A stretch of 64,000 nt of DNA from Okapia johnstoni. Its lineage: Eukaryota > Chordata > Mammalia > Artiodactyla > Giraffidae. Each line of letters opens with the position of its first letter. Within the stretch, counting starts at the first letter, position 1. Below, one piece after another: positions 1-11,175 of this stretch. Below the pieces are notes generated by a model. That model made no database searches, was not told the origin of the DNA, and saw nothing but the letters and a program-made list of their open reading frames with translations. The DNA is taken from assembly GCA_024291935.2 (NCBI GenBank), contig CM044321.1, positions 63,854,985 through 63,918,984 on the forward strand, written 5' to 3'. A program made the translations under genes and the position numbers.

Positions 1-195
1 AATTAAAATTTCCTATAAAAACTCAGAGCACGCATTGAGACATCCTTATGACTTGGCAGAGGTCTGAACTGGATGGAAAAGCTTAGCTGTTTTCAAAGAA
101 AAAGGAGCTTAAGAATCATTGTGATACTTCATTAGGGAATTAAAGTGTCCAGAATGGAGCATGGTTTTTTAGGCTCCATACCTCTGGTTGATTTT

Positions 196-311
196 CCAGT
201 ATTCTTGCCTGGAGAATCCCATGGGCAGAGGAGCCTGGCAGGCTACAGTCCATAGGGTTGCAAGAGTTGGACACGACTGAGTGACTTTCACTTCACTTCA
301 CTTCACTTCAC
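196..311 (+). mobile_element. Bov-tA SINE, 3' part
   Basis: The Bov-A body is recognisable (CCAGTATTCTTGCCTGGAGA, a TGGACACGACTGAGTGAC motif) and ends in a short (CACTT)n tail. The tRNA-like head is missing, so the copy is 5'-truncated. Bov-tA is a ruminant SINE built from a tRNA-like head and a BovB-derived body. Confidence 0.9.
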
Positions 312-1085
312 AGGATTTATAAGCTACGCCTCTCCTTGTATAGCTTGTGATTCCCCCAAGGTGGGAAGAGTTAAGTCCTTGTCTTCCAGTCTTAGCTCCT
401 CTGATGGTGTAATTAATTACGGGTGTCTGCTGTGGTGTATATTTTAAGGCTTCAGTTGGTCTGGGCAAAAGTCAGTTTTATGGAAACGGAATTCCAATTT
501 GCTCTCAAGTGAATTCCGAGTTCTCCAGTGGCCCCCAGTTGAACTGAAGATGTGCTGAAGCCCTCCCTCCGGTGGGGTGGGGGTGCTGGGTGTGCTGGGG
601 GCACTTTTGCAAGTCTGGGAGGGGGCTTTGGGATTGCCTATGCTGACTTCTGCTTTTACAGTGGCTGGGAGTCTGAATTGGCCTGTGAGCTTCCTCTGCA
701 CTGAGGGAGCACGTTGGAATGAGGGAAGGCACTTGGATTTTCACATCAGCTGGGCCTGAGCTCAGATTTCAGTCTGAAAAATCCAGCTTGATCCAGTTTC
801 TCATGCAGGCCTGGAACCCTTCCTTCCAGGCCTAGATGAGAAACTTAAGTGGTTAGTTAAAAATCCTGTACTATGTATTGAATTTACTTGTAATGAGGGA
901 ATTTGCTTACATATGTTGTAAGTGTAGATATATGCAGTGATATAATATAGAAGAGAAACACTAGTTTTTATAGACTCGTATCAAACACGCAGTTCTAAAC
1001 TGATCGTCTTGTGGTCAAGTCTGCCCTGTACTGCTGGTCACGGTGCAATATGCCCTCCCACTGGGAAGTTTTATTCGCTGATACT
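312..1085. other. Unassigned unique sequence
   Basis: I recognise no repeat or exon. The open frames on both strands around 444-759 are short, overlap each other and show no protein signature; they come from a locally G/C-skewed patch near 570-640. Confidence 0.5.
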
Positions 1086-1215
1086 CCTGCGTTTTTTCAT
1101 CTGCATAACGGGACTGATGGTAATGCCTGCTGTATAAGTTATTGTGAGGATTAAATGAAACAATGTGTGACGAATTTAGCATTGCCTTAGGCACTCCACT
1201 ATTGGTAGTTTATAT
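1086..1215 (+). mobile_element. MIR SINE fragment
   Basis: The order 'TTTTTCATCTGCATAACGGG', 'GTGAGGATTAAATGA', 'GCACTCCACTATTGGTAG' follows the 3' half of the MIR consensus (cf. CATCTGTAAAATGGG, GAGGATTAAATGAG, CAGTGCCTGGCACATAGTAG). Old and divergent. Confidence 0.6.
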
Positions 1216-1257
1216 CGCAATGTGTTGAGGGAACTCACTATTTAAAATTACCCTTTA

Positions 1258-1470
1258 GGGACTTCCCTGGTGGTCCAGTAGCTACAGCTCCACGCTCCCA
1301 ATGCAGGGGGCCCGGATTCGATCCTTGGTCAGAGAACTAGAGCCCACATGCCGCAATTGAGAGCTCGAACACTGCAACTAAAAGAGGTCCCGCAGGCCAG
1401 AGCTAAGACCTGGTGCTGCCAAATAAATATTTGAGAAATAAGTAACAAAGAAAAACTTGCTTTAAAAAAT
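1258..1470 (+). mobile_element. CHR-type tRNA-derived SINE
   Basis: It starts GGGACTTCCCTGGTGGTCCA, contains a B-box-like GGATTCGATCC and ends in an A-rich AAATAAATA tail. A perfect 14-bp target-site duplication (AAAATTACCCTTTA) flanks it at 1244-1257 and 1471-1484, so its boundaries are well set. This is the cetartiodactyl tRNA-Glu SINE class, distinct from Bov-tA because it lacks the Bov-A body. Confidence 0.92.
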
Positions 1471-1543
1471 AAAATTACCCTTTAATAGTTACTTTTCATA
1501 TCTACCTTTGTAAATGTGTCTGTTTACATAAAAAGGCACCATG

Positions 1544-3075
1544 GTGTTGGCCAAAAAGTTCCTTTGGTTTTTAAGTAAAAATAAAAAGACACATTTTTCA
1601 TTTTCACCAAGAACTTTGTTGAACAACATATTCACCGTTTTGTTCCGCTACCTTCTGCCATTTTTCAGGCTACTTCATAATTCCATCTTCCCGGAACTTT
1701 TTATCTTTTTGAGCAAAGACCTGTTCCAGGTTCCTTTTTACGGTCTTCCAGGGAATTGAATTTTTTTCCATATAAGAGAAATCTGTAAAGACCGAAATAA
1801 ATGGAAATCTGAAGGTGGAATGTCTGGTGAATATGGTGGAAGAATCAGAACTTCCCAGCCAAGCTGTGACAGTTTTTGCCTAGTCGTCAAAGAAACATGC
1901 GGTCTTGGTTATCCTGGTGGAAGATTATGCCTTTTTTGTTGACTAATTCCAGACGCTTTTCATTGAGTGCTGCTTTCAGTTAGTTTAATTGGGAGCGATA
2001 CTTGTTGGAATGAATCATTTGTTTTTTCTAGAAGGAGCTCGTATTACAAGACTCTCTTCCAGTCCATCATATACACAGCATCACCTTTTCTGGATGTAGA
2101 TGTAGACTAGCCTTTGATGTGGTTGGTGGTGGTTCATTTTGCTTGCTCTACTATCTCTTCCATTCCACATTATTGTACAGTTTACACTTTTCATTGCCCA
2201 TCACAATTTGTTTTAAAAACAGAACATTCTTGTTATGTTTCAGTAGAGAATATCACATGCAAAATGCAAAATATGTTTTTTTTTCCACCTAACTTATGTG
2301 GAACCAAAATATCAAAAAGATTAACATAACCAAGCTGATGCAAGTGATTTTCTGTGCTTGATTTGGATAATTTGAGTATGTTGGCTATCTCCCACATGGT
2401 GTAACATTGTATATACCATTGTATATAATGATTGTTCTCATTTAACGTCTTAATTTGATTGTTGTTCAATTCCACTGATCTCTGCAACCAGAACATAGTC
2501 CATCGAGAAATCTCCAGCAAGAAACTTGGCCAATCACTTTTGACATGTTCATCAGTCACAGCATCTTCTCCAGACACTGCACAAATCTTTTTTTGCATTT
2601 CAGTTGTGTTTTTACCTTTCTTGAAATAATAAAGCATGATATGCTGAAAATGTTGCTTTTTTTTTCCATCTTCAATATTCAAATGGCGACGCAAAAATTC
2701 ACTAATTCTGATATATTTTTTTAAAATGCACGCCGATGTGACAGCTGCCATAGTATAATCTAAAAAATTGTTTTGAATGAAGTTAAAGACCGCTAAACTT
2801 CCCTGCTGGCTCAGACAGTAAAGAATCCTCCTGCAGTACAGGAGACCCAGATTCGACCCCTGGGTCAGGGAGATCCCCTGGAGAAGGAAATGGTGACCCA
2901 CTCCAGTCTTCTTGCCTGGAGAATTCCATGGACAGAGGAGTCTGGCGGGCTGTAGTCCGTGGGGTTTGCAAAGAGTCGGACACGACTGAATGACTAACAT
3001 TTTCACTTCACAAGTGCTACTAGAGCCATCTTATGGAAAAAAAAAAAAATAAGGAATTTTTTGGGCAACCCAATA
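1544..3075 (-). mobile_element. Mariner DNA transposon, degenerate, with nested SINE
   Basis: The ends are imperfect inverted repeats: GTGTTGGCCAAAAAGTTCC on the left and, read on the minus strand, ATTGGGTTGCCCAAAAAATT on the right. Without the SINE it is about 1.3 kb, a normal mariner length. On the minus strand the transposase is readable in pieces: an N-terminal helix-turn-helix part with RRHLNIEDGKK, a linker WEIANILKLSKSSTENHLHQ, then HQDN, and near the C-terminus PPYSPDIPPSDFH. The first catalytic Asp (normally in a GDEKW motif) reads GNEKC near 2195-2215. Several frameshifts and stops follow, so no transposase can be made. It resembles the ruminant BTMAR/Mariner_BT type; the subfamily is inferred. 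Confidence 0.92.
2798..3010 (+). mobile_element. Bov-tA SINE inserted in the mariner
   Basis: Full-length Bov-tA: head CTTCCCTGCTGGCTCAGACA, B-box region GATTCGACCCCTGG, Bov-A body with CCAGTCTTCTTGCCTGGAGA, and tail TTTTCACTTCA. Mariner sequence resumes on both sides, so this insertion is the younger one. Confidence 0.92.
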
Positions 3076-3109
3076 TAAAGAAAAGAGCATAGAATTTGAA
3101 TTGAGATGT

Positions 3110-3325
3110 TTATAAGATCCAATCCTGACTTTACCATGCATTAGCTGTGTGGCCTTTGTCAAGTCAATTAAACTCTCAGAATTTCAATTTTCTCTTTAAA
3201 ATGGCAATAAAAAAAGCATGCCTCATAATATTGGTGGGATAATTGACTGAGAAAATAGGTATTAATATATAAAACCCTGGCTTGACATAAGGTAAGTCCT
3301 ATATAACTATTAATATTTAGCCCTT
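3110..3325 (+). mobile_element. MIR SINE
   Basis: The ordered MIR core is visible: CATTAGCTGTGTGGCC, GTCAAGTCAATTAAACTCTC, AAAATGGCAATAA, and a 3' end GACATAAGGTAAGTCCTATA. Confidence 0.75.
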
Positions 3326-5412
3326 CTCCCTGCTGTCTTCAAATTCCAGGTTTTCTTAAAAGGTACAGGACACTTATGGTTGTATAATATTGTTGATGTA
3401 GAATTTATTATTTTGCATTGTTTCTATTATCTGTGCTGTAACTAAACTACTGATGGTTCTGTTTTTATCCTTCCATTTATTGTCAGTCAATTGTGAATGT
3501 AGCCTAGATATTATTTTCTTCCCTTTCTTCTTTAATTGTACCAGTCATTAAACTTATCCACAAACCACTGCGCTCATACAGTAATGTTTACGTTAGTATT
3601 GCTGTCAGTGGCTGAACACTTTCTCCGTGCCCAGTGCCATGGGCTAGTTGTTGCATGTCTGTCCATCACATTGAATCATCACCGCAGCTCTGAAAAGCAA
3701 GAACCTGATTATTTCTCAAGATTAATTCAAAGAAGGCCTTGTCTAAACATTTCCTGACTTCTCCATGTAGAACTGACAGCTCCCTCTCGAGGGTCTCCGT
3801 CAGTCCGTTGTAGACAGCTCCACAATTCTTGATTACACTGTCCTGTTGCCCTCTCATTTCAGAACTTAGAGGATGAGGGTAGGGAAGGTGCCCTGTCAGC
3901 CTCTGAATCTCTAGGGCCTGACCTAGTAAATGCTTGTTCAAGAAATGACTGAATGACTAGGCCTCTGACTGGTTTTCCATGACCTACCTCTTTGGTGTTA
4001 GCTCATTGCGTCCAGTGTTCTGCAGGGCACAGGTCCTGGCCCTTTAGGAGCTGATTGCTTACCCGGGCTGTGCCTGTGTTTAGCACTCAAGGCTGGTGCT
4101 GCCGTCTGCACTGAAACCACAGATTGTAAGGGGCTCATCATGGCTCTTGTTTTCTAGCTCTGACACCTGCTTCATTAAAGACTCTAGGATAATTAAGCAA
4201 AAACTCATCTGCTAATTTTAGAGCATTTTCTCCACTGAAAGGACTTTTATTACATGGGGAAACAATAGATACTCTGCTCAAAAATTTTCACCGTCTGAAT
4301 CTGGAAAATTGCTTGAAATCGTCTTGACATCGCCTTGGCTGTCCACAGCATAAAGAGGAGAGCTAATCAATACATTCTATGGATTTAAAAATTGGTGATA
4401 GGCCAATAAGAGACTGGCTTGAAGAGCATCTGGCCCAATTACTGCACAGACGCAAACCTGCAATGTTCAAGGGCATTCGCGGGGCTGAGTACAATATGTC
4501 GCAGCAGATTTTTCTGATTAGTTTAAATCCTGGAAACTAAATAAAAGAAGACAGTTTCAGAAATTAAATGGAAATTAAAAAAATCTGATTTTAAATATGA
4601 ACTGTGCTGTAAACAACATACCATAGAAACAAAAGGACAGATGGCAGATTTATGTTCTAATTGGCTTTTTCCGTGGTAAGATCAAGGTACGATTGTTGTA
4701 AAGAGTTTTGGAGCGAGTGGGAAAATATTAAGATAAATTTAAATGACCTACAGTCTCATTGACAAGATGGCTCTTGTTGATAATTGGTCCTGATTTTTGC
4801 TTTTTCCTTAAAAAAAAATTCAGATCCTACTCTGAATCCAATTTGGTGTCTTGCTTATAACTTCACATGATACTGTGTACATTCATGTAAGAAAATGTCT
4901 TGAAGCCATTCCTTCTCTAATTGTGGTATTTTCTTGCCCAGTGTAAGATCCTTGGAAGGCGCATTCTCCAGGGTGCTTTCCTCTCTGGTAATTCGTCAGC
5001 AGACCATCTCCTAGCTGGGCTCTGACTTATGGCCGAGTTATAGAGTTCTAAAATCAGATTGAGAGGCAGACATTCTGTCGAGTCGTGACTCTGGAGTTGT
5101 TGTTCAGTGTAGTTGGTTATTGGAGGTTGAAGTGTCTCAGAATCCAGCCGCCCTGCCTAGAGACTTCTTGGAAAAAAACTTATTATCACATTTCAAAACC
5201 TGTCTGATTAAATAAGTCTCCTGTTGTTTCATAAATACCAAATCATTTAGGCTTTTTAGGTCAGTTGGAGCTCAGTCACCATGATCCTTTACAAGTGTCT
5301 CCCTGAGGGAAAAACACCAGAAATACTCTGTCTCTGCTCCATCTGCTTGTGTTACAGCTCTGAACTTGTGTAAGACCAGAGCATCCTGGAGAACGGAGAC
5401 AGTGCTACCCTT
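3326..5412. other. Mostly unique sequence, possible conserved block
   Basis: No exon recognised. A weak antisense MIR-like piece lies near 3595-3700. From about 4180 to 4790 the DNA is AT-rich and free of recognisable repeats, with motifs such as GCTAATCAATACA and GGCCAATAAGAGA. It has the look of an enhancer-like conserved non-coding block, but conservation cannot be tested from one sequence. Confidence 0.35.
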
Positions 5413-5477
5413 CTTGTTGTTGTTCAGTCGCTCATCATGTCCAACTCTTTGTGACCCCAGTGGACTGTAGCACACTA
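5413..5477 (-). mobile_element. Short Bov-A/BovB 3'-end fragment
   Basis: GTTGTTGTTCAGTCGCTCA followed by CCAACTCTTTGTGACCCC is the antisense 3' end shared by BovB and Bov-A. Only about 65 bp remain. Confidence 0.7.
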
Positions 5478-5847
5478 CCCTTATTAGACGCTTAATGTTC
5501 ACGAAATAATGTTTCTTGATTTTAGCTCATGGCTCACATTCTGGTACGTAGAACCACATAATTATAGGACTAGCAGTGTCCCTATGAGAGATCTTTCTAT
5601 TCTGTCTTTTTCTCTCCTTGGAAAACCATAAACTAAACTTATCTTGGCAAGGTAGAAAGATAAAATCAATATTTTATTTAAAAAAAATCTCCTGGGAAGA
5701 AAACAATTCAAGGTAAGCATTATCTTGAAACAAAAATGAGCGGGGAGACTGATGCTGTTTCACAGTAATACTGTGGGAACTGGTAGCTAGTTATACAACA
5801 AAACAGGCTGTAGAAGGTTCTCCGTCTCCTCAGTTGTATACTCTGTG

Positions 5848-5990
5848 TGCTCAGTCACTCAGTCATGTCCTGCTCTTTGCGACCCCGCCAGGCCCCTCTG
5901 TCCATGGGATTTTCCAGGCAAGAATACTGGAGTGGGTTGCCATGTTCTCTTCCAGGGGATCTTCCTGACCCAGGGATCGAGCCCACATCA
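5848..5990 (-). mobile_element. Bov-tA SINE, partial
   Basis: Antisense Bov-A body (CAGTCACTCAGTCATGTCCT, then TTTTCCAGGCAAGAATACTG and CAGGGATCGAGCCCACATC). A block after GACCCCGCCAGG is deleted and the tRNA head is incomplete. Confidence 0.88.
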
Positions 5991-7892
5991 CTGGTGTCGC
6001 TCGTGTTCTTTAAAACCTTGTTACCAGGAGTGTTCAGAGGCTGGCAGCAGTAATGCCCCCAGAGAGCCTGTAGAAACGCAAACACTCAGGCCCCATCCAA
6101 GACCTACTGCTGAATCGAAACAATATCCTCATGGGACTCATGTTTACATGGAAGCTGGAAGGACATGGCTCAGGTGACCAGACAGGATAAATGAAGCATC
6201 CGAATCTGAAGACCTAAAGCTGAAAAACCCAGGCTATTGCTCAGTAGATGGACTTTCACTTTAGCTGATTTAGCAGTTTTATTTGGATCCTCTCAATGTC
6301 AGTATTAGCATCAGGTGGCAAGGTATGATTCCCATCAACAGAGTTCTGGGTAGCAGCCAGTCCATTAGTGTGAAGTGAGTGCCCCCTGCAATCTGGCCTC
6401 GGTGGGCTGCCTGCCTGTGTGTGGACGATGGATGACTTCCTGTTTGGAGAATAAATGAAAGTTAAGAGATGCAAGGGAGACTGAATGATCACTGTGGAAA
6501 TGCTGATCCTGATGGAGGGTGTGATGTACATGGTTGCTGCAGAGTCCATATGCGTGCTCCTCTCCATGGACTGAACACATTTAATATTTCCCTCATGGTC
6601 CTTCTGGATAGCTTCCATGGGGATGATTGGAAGTCATTAAGTGATGTCAGGCCGAGTCCCTATGCATGAGAAATTTCTCAACATGGAAAGTGTCCAGAAG
6701 AACACAGGGACATTTTTAATGCATGCCGGAAATGGAGGGACAACTTTCAGAAATAATTTCTAGCTAGCATACCTAGGAATTTAGTGGCCAAGGGTCTTTG
6801 GTATCACAGACTCAGCTGTTGAGAACCACCACAATGGATGGGGTAAGCTGGTGTGAAGTGATCACCTAGTAATCCGAATTGGAATGGTTTTCTTCCAATG
6901 CAGCCTGGGAGGCTAGGAGACCGGGGAGACATATTCTACTTAATTCATCTGTCAGGTGCCCTTGACTGCACACCACTTAGGGCAGACGTGGCTTTGCGAA
7001 CAGCCACACAATGCCCAGGGAACCCATCACCAGGGAACTTTTTTGAACAGGAAGGTCAACTCTTACCTCTGGAGTTATAGCTCCAAATGGGGAAAGAAAA
7101 TAATAAGCTCTTGAAATAAGTGGGCCACGGAGAAGCAGTACAAGATTCGTTTTTGTCACTGGCTGACGCTATAGCCCATGGACAAAATAAAATTATGTAT
7201 TTCTCGGGCCTTTTCTGGGATTGGTATGCTGGTAAAGGAAAAGAGGGCATGTTGGCTTTTATAGCAAAAATGTTTTCCACTTTGTTTGCATTTCATCTCA
7301 AATTGGCCGATTGAGCCACTGTGTATTTAAAAAGTATGTCCATGTATTAAACTTTTTTTTTTTTTTTTTTTTGCAGTTGGCAACAGTTATTTAATTTTAT
7401 ACGAAAAGAGAAAATCTAAGAATATTGTATATTGATGCCTCTGAGATACTTTCAAGTGGAGGAAGTTGAACTGAATCCCATTATTTTATTGCATGGTGCC
7501 CATGATTGATTGTTGTCATAGAAACAGAGGTCTGTGCCAGTGTCTGTTAGATGGGCAGGCTATCCACAGAGTCGCTTTTGATTTTGCCAAATTGGACCAA
7601 GAATTTCACTTGGGTTTTATTGAAATGGTCCTGCTTTAGCTGTTTAATTCAAATGCCCTCTCATATTGAGAATATGCACGTTCTCATAGATTTGTTAGAT
7701 TAGCAGACATCCATGGAGCATGGGCTTGTGCCAGGAGTTGGGAATATGTCAGTTTTCTTCTGTTGGGTGGCAGGGTGGGGGAAGACTTGGAAAAATTCCT
7801 CACAATGGAGTCCTAAGCAGAAGAGTCCCTTTAGGACCCACTCAATTCACTGCTAGAGAAACTTGCTTTCTCATGTTGGTATGTTCATAGTA
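5991..7892. other. Unassigned sequence with a 120-codon minus-strand frame
   Basis: No family recognised. The longest frame free of recognisable repeats is on the minus strand at 6256-6618 (120 codons, start MEAIQKDHEGN, end IKLLNQLK). It shows no domain, signal peptide or membrane segment, and overlapping frames are also open, so it is probably not a gene. A 20-25 nt T-run at about 7351-7373 borders the sequence GCAGTTGGCAACAG and could be the antisense poly(A) of an old retroinsertion; no TSD was found. Confidence 0.3.
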
Positions 7893-8015
7893 AGTGTTAG
7901 TCGCTCAGTCGTGCCCGACTTTTTGCGACCCCATGGACTGCAGCCCACCAGGCTCCCCTATCCATGAGATTTTCCGGGCAAGGATTCTGGAGTGGGGTGC
8001 CGTTTCGTTCCCCAG
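7893..8015 (-). mobile_element. Bov-tA SINE, partial
   Basis: Antisense Bov-A body: AGTCGCTCAGTCGTGCCCGA, GACCCCATGGACTGCAGCCC, GATTTTCCGGGCAAGG. It stops before the tRNA-like head. Confidence 0.9.
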
Positions 8016-9049
8016 GTGTGTTCATGAGTAGGTGTTGATTGGTACAGGTAACCTTGCTTGAGGATGTCCTTGCATTGTTTGGAAATATGACTGTTGAGAC
8101 ACTCTTAAGCAGCAATGCCTTTATGTTTTAAATAGCTGAAAGACATGTTCTACTTTGTTCTTTAATTAATAACACTTCTAGCACATTCAGAATATGAATA
8201 ATGTAGAAAGCCTACTTTTGTGTACCAGCGTGCCAATAAATCACTTTACATTTAAATTAGTCCCTGTCCTCAAAGCTCGTGGCATATTTTAGAAGCTTTG
8301 AAAACAAATAGTAAATGAGCTAGCCCTCGGTTTCAGTAGCAGGCACTTTCCCAGGGAGGTGCATTGGCAGTCAGATCTGTAAATTGACCATTCCTTCCCT
8401 TACTTCAGTTGAAGTGAGAGGGGAGCTATTTCCAAGATTTTACAAGAATATCACAATGTATGAGAACCGATTTGGGCTATTTTTACTCCAAATGTGCATA
8501 CTCGGGGGCATAAAATAATGAAGAGAAGGACTAGAGGAAAGATTGAAATGGTTTTGAGGGTCAGCAACAGTAATGACACCTTTTTTTTTTTTCCAAAGCC
8601 TTAAAATTACTTTTTTCAGAGGGAAAAATGAAGTCTTATCCCGTGTATTTAAGTTACTGCATGTCTCTATTTCTGATGCTCCATCCTCTACAAGGACCTT
8701 ACTGTAATGACTCCACTGTAAATGGATTCTGCTCATTTGACTTTTTCTTTGTCCTCTTTGCTTAATTGGTTTAACGCAAATCGAAGAGAGAGTGTCAGAC
8801 TAGTCGGGAATGTTAGCAGCAGCTCTGTGCCAGTGTATGAGTGATAATGCATTGTGTAATGAATCACAAGTTGAAAGATATTTGCTATTGCAACAGCTGG
8901 AAAGGGTTGGCATGAGCATTGCTGAGTAATTGGGTTTCCAGGAAGATAAAGAGCTAGAGCTGTCCCTGGGTGTGAGACTTTGTAGAAAAGAGAATAAAAT
9001 AATCTCTATATTGGCCCTAACTCAGGGGTAGTAGCATCAGCAAGAACAC
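8016..9049. other. Unique sequence
   Basis: No repeat or exon recognised. The stretch 8730-8960 (GCTTAATTGGTTTAACGCAA, GTGATAATGCATTG, TGAGTAATTGGGTTTCC) is repeat-poor and rich in homeodomain-like TAAT cores. It is a possible conserved non-coding block. Confidence 0.3.
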
Positions 9050-9215
9050 AACAGCAGCTAGCATTTCTTGAATGCTTACTCTACGCCAAGCGCTAACTAA
9101 AGAGTTCCTTTTTACCACATTGACAGTATTATGTGGTAGATGCTTTGTTATCTCCAGTTCACAGATACTGAAACAAGGTCAACCCAATTGATTAGTGTGT
9201 GATCGACAGTCTTCA
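9050..9215 (-). mobile_element. MIR SINE
   Basis: Antisense MIR core in order: CTAGCATTTCTTGAATGCTT, CTACGCCAAGCGCTAAC, and CCAGTTCACAGATACTGAAA. Confidence 0.75.
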
Positions 9216-9611
9216 TCACAGTGCCATTTTTGGCTTCATTGTGTTTTGATGTTTTGAGTTTGTAAAATTCATGTGTATTCATTTTCGTGTGTGTGCATAA
9301 GAACATCCATGATTCATTGCTATGTTTTATCTACTTTACCCGCTGGAATATAAAATTGCTTTTCTTCTGAAATTACCAAATTCCAGGGATCTGTCGACAT
9401 TGTAGTTTGAATGGTTTGCCAAAAGCGTAGTAACTGTTGTGAAAGTTACTACTGAAATGCCTTGCTATGATTTCTTCTAAGTTTTTCATGCTATTTTGAT
9501 TGTTAGTTATGAATTGCTTTCAGTAACTTTAAAAAGCACCTAAGAATCTTTTAAAAAATGATCATAAAGATTTCCATCCCTGACAGTTGGAAGAAGAACA
9601 TTCTTTTTTTG

Positions 9612-9690
9612 TTTTCTTCCTTTCTTTCTTTTTATTGGAGTATAGTTGCTTTATACTGCTTTGTCAGTGTCTGCTATACAGCAAAGTGGG
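9612..9690 (-). mobile_element. L1 3'-UTR fragment
   Basis: After a T/C-rich run the sequence TTTTTATTGGAGTATAGTTG and CTATACAGCAAAGTGG matches the antisense 3' end of artiodactyl L1. Confidence 0.7.
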
Positions 9691-9779
9691 GAAAAAAACA
9701 TTTTTAATGGAATGAATCACTCAGAAATGCAACCATTTTATAGAAAGAAAGTATTGTTGAATTTTGAAGCATGTAAACT

Positions 9780-9995
9780 TTAAAAAAAGTTTGTAACTTT
9801 ATTACGGCATAATTTACATACATAAAACGTACCTGCTTCAAGTGTACCAGTCAGTGATTTCATACATTTTTACAGCCGTGCAGCCATCGCACAATCCAGT
9901 GTTAGGACTCTTTCCCCACAGAAGGTTCCCTAGTGCTCGTCTGCAGTCATTCCCCACTTGCCCCAAGACCAGGAACCACTGATGTGCTTTTGTTG
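9780..9995 (-). mobile_element. Old L1M 3'-end fragment
   Basis: Antisense L1M features in order: GGCATAATTTACATACATAA, AAGTGTACCAGTCAGTGATT, GTGCAGCCATCGCAC, ACCAGGAACCACTGATGTGC. It is much more diverged than the neighbouring ruminant L1. Confidence 0.75.
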
Positions 9996-10720
9996 TTGTT
10001 GTTTAGCTCTTTCATGACATTTACAAATATCTTTTTTTTTAATTAATTAATTTATTTTAACTGGAGGCTAATTACTTTACAATATTGTAGTGGTTTTTGC
10101 CATACATTGACATGAATCAGCCATGGGTGTAATGTGTTCCCCATCCTGAACCCCCCCTCCCACCTCCCTCCCCATCCCATCCCTCAGGGTCATCCCAGTG
10201 CACCGGCCCTGAGCGCCCTGTCTCATGCATTGAACCTGGACTGGCGATCTATTTCACATATGGTAATATACATGTTTCAATGCCATTCTCCCAAATCATC
10301 CCACCCTCGCCTTCTCCCACAGAATACAAAAGTCTGTTCTTTATGTCTGTCTCTTCTGCTGTCTTGCATATAGTTACCATTTTTCTGAATTCCATATATA
10401 TGCGTTAATATACTGTATTGGTGTTTTTCTTTCTGACTTACTTCACTGTGTAAAGTAGGCTCCAGTTTCATCCACCTCATTAGAACTGATTCAAATGTGT
10501 TCTTTTTAATGGCTGAGTAATATTCCATTGTGTATACGTACCACAGCTTTCTTATTCATTTGTTTGCCATTGGACATCTAGGTTGCTTCCATGTCCTGGC
10601 TATTGTAAACAGTGCTGTGATGAACATTGGGGTACACATGTCTCTTTCAATTCTGGTTTCCTCAGTGTGTATGCCCAGCGGTGGGATTGCTGGGTTGTAT
10701 GGCAGTTCTGTTTCCAGTTT

Positions 10721-11175
10721 GTCTTTTTTTTTTAAACCTGGGATTAAATTTTATTAATTCATGTATCTTTGGCCACAATCCTTGTTTCACCACATCACAG
10801 TCTTGTCAACCATGGTGTTCCTCAGGAAAGTTCTGGCCTGTTCAGGGAACAGGAAGCTCTCCACCAATTTATTTTACTAACAATAAGAATCATAATCATA
10901 ATAATCACAATAATAACAGATAACACTTATTAATGTATCCAGCATTGTTCTAGGCATTTACATATATGTACATATAAGTCATTAATTCTCACAACAACTC
11001 TTGGAGATGGATATTGTTGTTATCCCCATTTTACAGGTGAGAAACTGAGTCACAGAGCACTAAAGGAAATTGCCCAAAGTGACATGAATAGTAGGAGGCA
11101 GATTTGGGTAATGAACCCAGGCAATATGTCATTGGAGGTCATACTCTAGTACAGCCACTATTATAATTATAATTC
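10721..11175 (-). pseudogene. Processed retrocopy of an unidentified transcript 3' end
   Basis: This 455-bp segment interrupts the L1 and has the marks of L1-mediated retroposition. A 14-bp TSD (TCTRTTTCCAGTTT, one mismatch) flanks it at 10707-10720 and 11176-11189. On the minus strand the insertion site reads TT/AAAAAACTGG, a good L1 endonuclease site. On the same strand the insert ends with AATAAAA, about 20 nt of spacer, then A10 (10724-10733). It contains an old MIR in sense orientation (10922-11150), which could not have transposed by itself into this much younger L1. The best reading is a reverse-transcribed piece of a 3' UTR or lncRNA. I see no coding region and do not recognise the source gene. 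Confidence 0.8.
10922..11150 (-). mobile_element. MIR SINE carried inside the retrocopy
   Basis: Antisense MIR landmarks on the plus strand: CAGCATTGTTCTAGGCATTT, TCTCACAACAACTCTTGGAG, CCCCATTTTACAGGTGAGAA, ACTGAGTCACAGAGCACTAA, AATGAACCCAGGC. It is nearly full length. Confidence 0.9.

Noticed and set aside
2233..3006. A 257-codon minus-strand protein
   Set aside because: It is a fusion of antisense Bov-tA sequence with broken mariner transposase, kept open by chance.
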